DNA of 64,000 nt from UBA5359 sp002410925 [NCBI: bacterium UBP13_UBA5359] (GTDB taxonomy: Bacteria; UBP13; UBA5359). The stretch is taken from NCBI GenBank assembly GCA_002410925.1, contig DHPR01000011.1:12692-76691 (forward strand), read 5' to 3'. A model generated the notes under the pieces. That model did not search any database. It saw nothing but the letters and a program-made list of their open reading frames with translations, and was not told the DNA's origin. The translations under genes were made by a program, and so were the position numbers. The stretch's first letter is position 1, and each line of letters opens with the position of its first letter. Below, piece after piece: positions 60,324-64,000 of the stretch.

Positions 60324-61352
60324 TCAACGCCGTCTTTCCGAAGCAGCCCGTTGCGGCAGCACCATGCCCTTGATCATATCCGGAGCGGGATTGAGACCGG
60401 CCGCTATCTCATCCAGACTGAGACGATGTGTCACCAGTTGCTTGAGTTTCAGGCGACCGGAAGCAATAATCTCTATGCTGCGAGAAAAGGTGAAGGGATT
60501 AATAAATGATCCGATAATACTCAGCTCCCGGCTGAAAATATCGTAGGGTGAAAAATTGACCGGCGCACCCTTCGGAGCTACGCCGAAGATCAGTATCCGA
60601 CCTCCCTTACGTGGCAGTTTGAGAGCCTGCTCTACTGTTTCTGTACGTCCCACAGCCTCAACAACCACATCTGCTCCATCCGTGAATTCCGCTTTCGTAA
60701 GGCTATGGAGCCGCTCCGGCTCAACTGCTTCAACAGCACCCAACTCCAGGGCGACAGCCCTTTTAACCGGACTGGGGTCGGAAAGGATAACACGAGAGGC
60801 ACCCGCTTCCAGGCAAAGTTGCAGAAGAACAAGCCCTATAAACCCGCCGCCTATAATAACCACGCGCTCGCCGGCACGCAAATCCAGCAGATCGAGTCCG
60901 TGCAGACAACAGGATACAGGCTCCACCATGGCCCCTTCCTCTATATCCATCTGTCCGGGCAGTTTGTAGATCTGTCTGGAGGGTACCCGGCAGTACTGGG
61001 CGAAGCCTCCGTCTATATCCACCCCCAAAGCAATCAGATTATCGCACAGATGTGGTTGCCCGCGGCGACAGGCGGCGCATTCGGCGCAATCAACGATGTT
61101 GGGGTCTACGGATACTCTGTCGCCAACGACAAAGTTTTTGACCCCGGGTCCTATCTCATCGATAACACCGGCAAATTCATGACCCAGAACAACAGGAAAT
61201 TTAGCTGGAGACGTTCCTTTGTTAATGCGAAAATCCGTGCCGCAAAGGCCGGCCGCCTCAACCCTGACCATGACATCACCATAGCCCGGGGGGATAGGAG
61301 AACGCTCTACAACCGCGTAATTGCCAGGCGTATTAAAAACTATTGCTCGCAA
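60324..61352 (-). CDS. Zinc-dependent medium-chain alcohol/polyol dehydrogenase
   Basis: This 342-residue MDR-family protein has the catalytic zinc site at GLCGTDFRINKG (Cys) and VVLGHEFAGVIDEIGPG (His, Glu). The structural zinc loop CAECAACRRGQPHLC has four cysteines, and the NAD fold shows IIGGGFIGLVLLQLCLEAGA. The overall look is of sorbitol/threonine dehydrogenase-type enzymes acting on polyols or sugar acids. The start is a TTG at 61350-61352 with AAAGGA six bases upstream, one base after the argS stop, so it is coupled to argS. Confidence 0.9.
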   Translation of the reverse strand: MRAIVFNTPGNYAVVERSPIPPGYGDVMVRVEAAGLCGTDFRINKGTSPAKFPVVLGHEFAGVIDEIGPGVKNFVVGDRVSVDPNIVDCAECAACRRGQPHLCDNLIALGVDIDGGFAQYCRVPSRQIYKLPGQMDIEEGAMVEPVSCCLHGLDLLDLRAGERVVIIGGGFIGLVLLQLCLEAGASRVILSDPSPVKRAVALELGAVEAVEPERLHSLTKAEFTDGADVVVEAVGRTETVEQALKLPRKGGRILIFGVAPKGAPVNFSPYDIFSRELSIIGSFINPFTFSRSIEIIASGRLKLKQLVTHRLSLDEIAAGLNPAPDMIKGMVLPQRAASERRR

Positions 61353-61353
61353 G

Positions 61354-63012
61354 TTACATCCTTTCCGGAGCCGAGATGCCCATTATTGCAAGCAGATTAG
61401 CCAGGACCTGGCGTGTAGCCTTGCAAAGAGCCAATCTGGATGAAGAGAGGCCTCTATTCTCGCCCAGGATACGACAATTGTTATAAAACTGATGAAATAA
61501 TGCCGCCAGGTCCTGTGAGAAACGCGGCAGGCGATGCAACTCAAAGGTCTCCGCCACTTCCTTTATCTCACGCGAATAATCCAACAGTTTTTTCATCAGC
61601 TCTATTTCGCTCGGCTCCTGCAGCAGACTTAGATCAGCCTCATCAGGCTGCAACTTCCATGCCTCATCATGGAATAAGAGGCTGCAGATACGCGCATGAG
61701 CATACTGCACATAGTAAACGGGGTTCTCATTGGATTGTTCCACCGCTAAGGCCATATCAAAATCAAGCTGGCTATCTGTACTGCGCATGATGAAGAAGAA
61801 CCGGGCGGCATCACGTCCTACCTCAGCCAGAATATCATCCAAACTGGTGAACTCTCCGGCACGCTTGGACATCATAACCTGCTCACCGCCGCGCATCAGA
61901 CGCACCATCTGTATTATCAGAACTTCCAGAGCCTCGGAAGAATATCCCAGAGCCTGTATGGATGCCCTCATGCGCGGGATATAACCGTGATGGTCGGCTC
62001 CCCAAATATCTACAAGGCGAGTAAATCCTCTGTCCAGTTTATTTTTATGATAAGCTATATCCGCAGCCAGATAGGTGGGCACCTCGTTTTGGCGTATCAG
62101 TACACGATCCTTATCATCACCGAAAGCGGTGGCTTTAAACCATAGCGCATCAGCATTGGAATAAACATAGCCCCTCTCTTTAAGCGCTTCTATGCCTTCT
62201 TCCACTAAACCGGATTCATAAAGATCGCATTCGCTGAACCATGTATCAAAGGTTACCCCGAAATTCTCCAGCGTCTTTTTCTGTTCAGCCAGAAGGCGCT
62301 TTTCACCTATTTTACGAAAATGAGCTATACGTTCCTCTTCAGGCATCTTACTGGGAACATCGCCCTCCCGTTCAAATATATCGCGGGCAATATCAATTAT
62401 ATATTCACCGTGATAACCATCTGCGGGCATCGCTGCCGCCTCTCCCAGGATTTCACGATAGCGAACATCTATGGAACGCCCCAACATCTCCATCTGAGTG
62501 CCGGCATTATTTATATAGAATTCCTTGCTCACATCCCTGCCGGCGGCTTTGAGCAACCTGGCCAGCGTATCGCCCACAGCGGCACCGCGCCCATGCCCTA
62601 CATGCAGCGGACCTGTGGGATTGGCGCTGACAAATTCCACCAATATGCGTTCACCCGGTAGCGGCTCTGCACAACCGTAATCTTTTTTCTCCGCTAATAT
62701 GCGTTTCAGATTATCGGCCAGGATCTTTTGAGCCATGAAAAAATTTATGAAACCAGGGCCGGCTACCTCTGTGCTACTGATGATATCAGTGTCCAGGTCC
62801 AACCGCTGTTTGATGGCCTCCGCCAGCATTCTAGGCGGCATGGAACTGCCCTTGGCTGCCTGCAGCGCAATGTTGCAAGCATAATCTCCATGCGCTTTAT
62901 CACGGGGAACCTCTATGATTACTTCCGCTCTGTTATCGACAGAGAGAATGCCCTCTTCCCGCAGGAGTTGCAATGCATGGGCTATTCTGGATTCCAGATA
63001 GTCAATTACCAT
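61354..63012 (-). CDS. argS: Arginyl-tRNA synthetase
   Basis: The 552-residue length is normal. The N-terminal Arg-tRNA synthetase domain contacts the D-loop of tRNA. The class I HIGH motif appears as ANPTGPLHVGHGRGAAVGD near residue 130. The KMSKS region is represented by MMSKRAGEF, a variant seen in many ArgS. The C-terminal anticodon-binding helices (DALBR domain, FHQFYNNCRIL, RLALCKATRQVLANLLAIMGI) are complete. AAGGAG precedes the ATG. The zinc dehydrogenase gene follows directly. The upstream 155-bp spacer shows no T-box. Confidence 0.96.
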   Translation of the reverse strand: MVIDYLESRIAHALQLLREEGILSVDNRAEVIIEVPRDKAHGDYACNIALQAAKGSSMPPRMLAEAIKQRLDLDTDIISSTEVAGPGFINFFMAQKILADNLKRILAEKKDYGCAEPLPGERILVEFVSANPTGPLHVGHGRGAAVGDTLARLLKAAGRDVSKEFYINNAGTQMEMLGRSIDVRYREILGEAAAMPADGYHGEYIIDIARDIFEREGDVPSKMPEEERIAHFRKIGEKRLLAEQKKTLENFGVTFDTWFSECDLYESGLVEEGIEALKERGYVYSNADALWFKATAFGDDKDRVLIRQNEVPTYLAADIAYHKNKLDRGFTRLVDIWGADHHGYIPRMRASIQALGYSSEALEVLIIQMVRLMRGGEQVMMSKRAGEFTSLDDILAEVGRDAARFFFIMRSTDSQLDFDMALAVEQSNENPVYYVQYAHARICSLLFHDEAWKLQPDEADLSLLQEPSEIELMKKLLDYSREIKEVAETFELHRLPRFSQDLAALFHQFYNNCRILGENRGLSSSRLALCKATRQVLANLLAIMGISAPERM

Positions 63013-63167
63013 CTAACCTTGCTCCTTTTTATTCATACAAAGGTTATTTTAGCCCAAGCGACGAAGAGCGTCAAATGTTAACGCTGCATATCCTCCATCG
63101 AAATAAACCGCCGCACGATCTGCGAAGGTTCAAGGAGCATTGAGCAGTTCCAGGCTGAATATCTAAA

Positions 63168-64000
63168 TCAATAAGAAGGAAGAGTCACCCATCTATCCGG
63201 TAATTCGAGTGCCTTGACCCCGGCTTCCAGAATAGCTGCTATTTCCAGCGTTTCCTCCATAGATGCAGAGGGAATACCCGTATCAAAGAACTCCAGCATA
63301 GCGTTAACAAAGCCTGGATAATGATCGGTTATTTCATTGATTATAAGGGCTTCATTTTCACCATAACTTATGCTTGCCTGAAGGGGTTGTCCAGCCATTA
63401 ATGTAAAAGAGCTTCGTCTGCCATCGACATAATCTATAATTATATGCTGGATATCCGGGCTTCCGCAATGCATAACCCTGGAAGCGCCCGTGCCCATAGC
63501 CGCTACGATCATTTCAACCTGATGAATAGCGTAGATGCTCAAACTGCCGTTACCTCGCGTTGATACATGATGGACCCTCTTTCCGGCAAAGGTACTTTTC
63601 AAGCCGGTATCGAACGCCGAACCGTAACGTAAAGCAGATGATGACATAACCGCCGTGCCATGTTTTTCAGCCTTTTCGAATAAGGCAACAGCTCCCGTCA
63701 AAGTTGGAGAGATCGGCTTATCGATATAGACTATCTTACCGCTTCTTAAAGGTAAATCAGCCAGCTCCTCATGCTGCTCCGGATTATCGGGAGATAAAAC
63801 CACCAGGCAATCACACGCATCTACAACTTCTTTTATGCTTTCAGCCTGACGAACATTCTTCTCCTCGCACCACTCGGCCAGACTCTTTTTACCGTCCGGT
63901 CTGATTTTAGCCCAAGCCATAGCAACATCAAATCGGTCTTTATAAGCCCCTTCTCTTATAAGTGTTGGATAGAGGCTGGCATGCCATTCATCTATGAAAT
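63168..64000 (-). CDS. Gfo/Idh/MocA-like oxidoreductase, N-terminus beyond the window
   Basis: The frame is open to the right edge. Upstream of the internal Met at 63920 it reads FIDEWHASLYPTLIREGAYK, which fits the loop after the first strand of such proteins, so the true start lies outside. Seen in the window are the later Rossmann strand DCLVVLSPDNPEQHEELA and the EKP-like motif YIDKPISPTLTGAVALF, where Asp-Lys-Pro keeps the catalytic Lys. After that comes a short C-terminal domain with IYAIHQVEMIVAAMG. The ending GVKALELPDRWVTLPSY is complete. Substrate unknown. Confidence 0.8.
   Translation of the reverse strand, partial: FIDEWHASLYPTLIREGAYKDRFDVAMAWAKIRPDGKKSLAEWCEEKNVRQAESIKEVVDACDCLVVLSPDNPEQHEELADLPLRSGKIVYIDKPISPTLTGAVALFEKAEKHGTAVMSSSALRYGSAFDTGLKSTFAGKRVHHVSTRGNGSLSIYAIHQVEMIVAAMGTGASRVMHCGSPDIQHIIIDYVDGRRSSFTLMAGQPLQASISYGENEALIINEITDHYPGFVNAMLEFFDTGIPSASMEETLEIAAILEAGVKALELPDRWVTLPSY

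Noticed and set aside
1-64000. CRISPR arrays, prophage, toxin-antitoxin or restriction systems
   Set aside because: No regularly spaced repeats, integrase, phage structural or defence genes were seen; the only mobile trace is the IS3 fragment.

Overview
The window reads as a chromosomal segment of a saccharolytic bacterium of moderate GC content. The best guess is a member of Armatimonadota or a similar non-model phylum, not an enterobacterium or a classical Firmicute. The evidence for this is indirect. There are two prepilin-like proteins with the H-X9-DG type C-terminus, a SigH-like sigma factor, a class A-type RNase P RNA, and many sugar isomerases, Gfo/Idh/MocA dehydrogenases and unusual secreted glycoside-hydrolase-like proteins. 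No 16S rRNA is present, so the taxonomy is inference. Almost all genes lie on the minus strand.

Layout. 1-7.4 kb: the start of an unknown gene, a HAD phosphatase coupled to an unclassified glycosidase-like protein, a beheaded sugar-binding protein remnant, then a GlcD-type FAD oxidase and a LarA-type racemase under a GntR/FadR regulator, with a shared TGTATACA operator. 7.6-12.3 kb: malic enzyme, overlapping the end of dnaE by 86 bp. 12.4-16.9 kb: GH130 enzyme, TspO, tagaturonate epimerase (uxaE) and an MFS transporter. 16.9-20.5 kb: an information-processing cluster of nif3-like gene, sigma factor, Ser/Thr kinase, RNase HI and rnpB. 20.5-28.5 kb: a decayed phosphodiester glycosidase, nanE, GH78 alpha-L-rhamnosidase, class II aldolase, OsmC, a 58-residue membrane protein and a two-domain esterase-like hydrolase.

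28.7-47.8 kb is an accessory carbohydrate island. It holds an MBL/PHP hydrolase pair, two large secreted paralogues that resemble GH112 phosphorylases, a secreted jelly-roll protein, two prepilins, a DeoR regulator with a striking operator, an IS3 remnant, GH38 alpha-mannosidase, a tandem pair of LamG proteins (one collapsed by internal deletion), a TIM-barrel isomerase and a GntR-LacI regulator. 48-55.7 kb is a second catabolic cluster: AraC regulator, Gfo/Idh dehydrogenases, xylose-isomerase-like protein, two amidohydrolases (one frameshifted), IolE-like isomerase and DegT aminotransferase. 56-64 kb is more housekeeping: tRNA-Asn with terminator, PIG-L deacetylase, LOG-family protein, mtlD, PfkB kinase, zinc alcohol dehydrogenase, argS and a partial Gfo/Idh-like gene running off the right edge.

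Together the genes suggest growth on plant-type glycans rich in rhamnose, galactose, mannose and uronic acids. Secreted enzymes would trim the polymer, MFS-type uptake would follow, and cytoplasmic isomerases, dehydrogenases, aldolase and uxaE would feed central metabolism. Several remnants (SBP, NAGPA-type glycosidase, IS3, Gfo/Idh, frameshifted amidohydrolase) and a gene-conversion tract show that the sugar loci are being actively reshaped.
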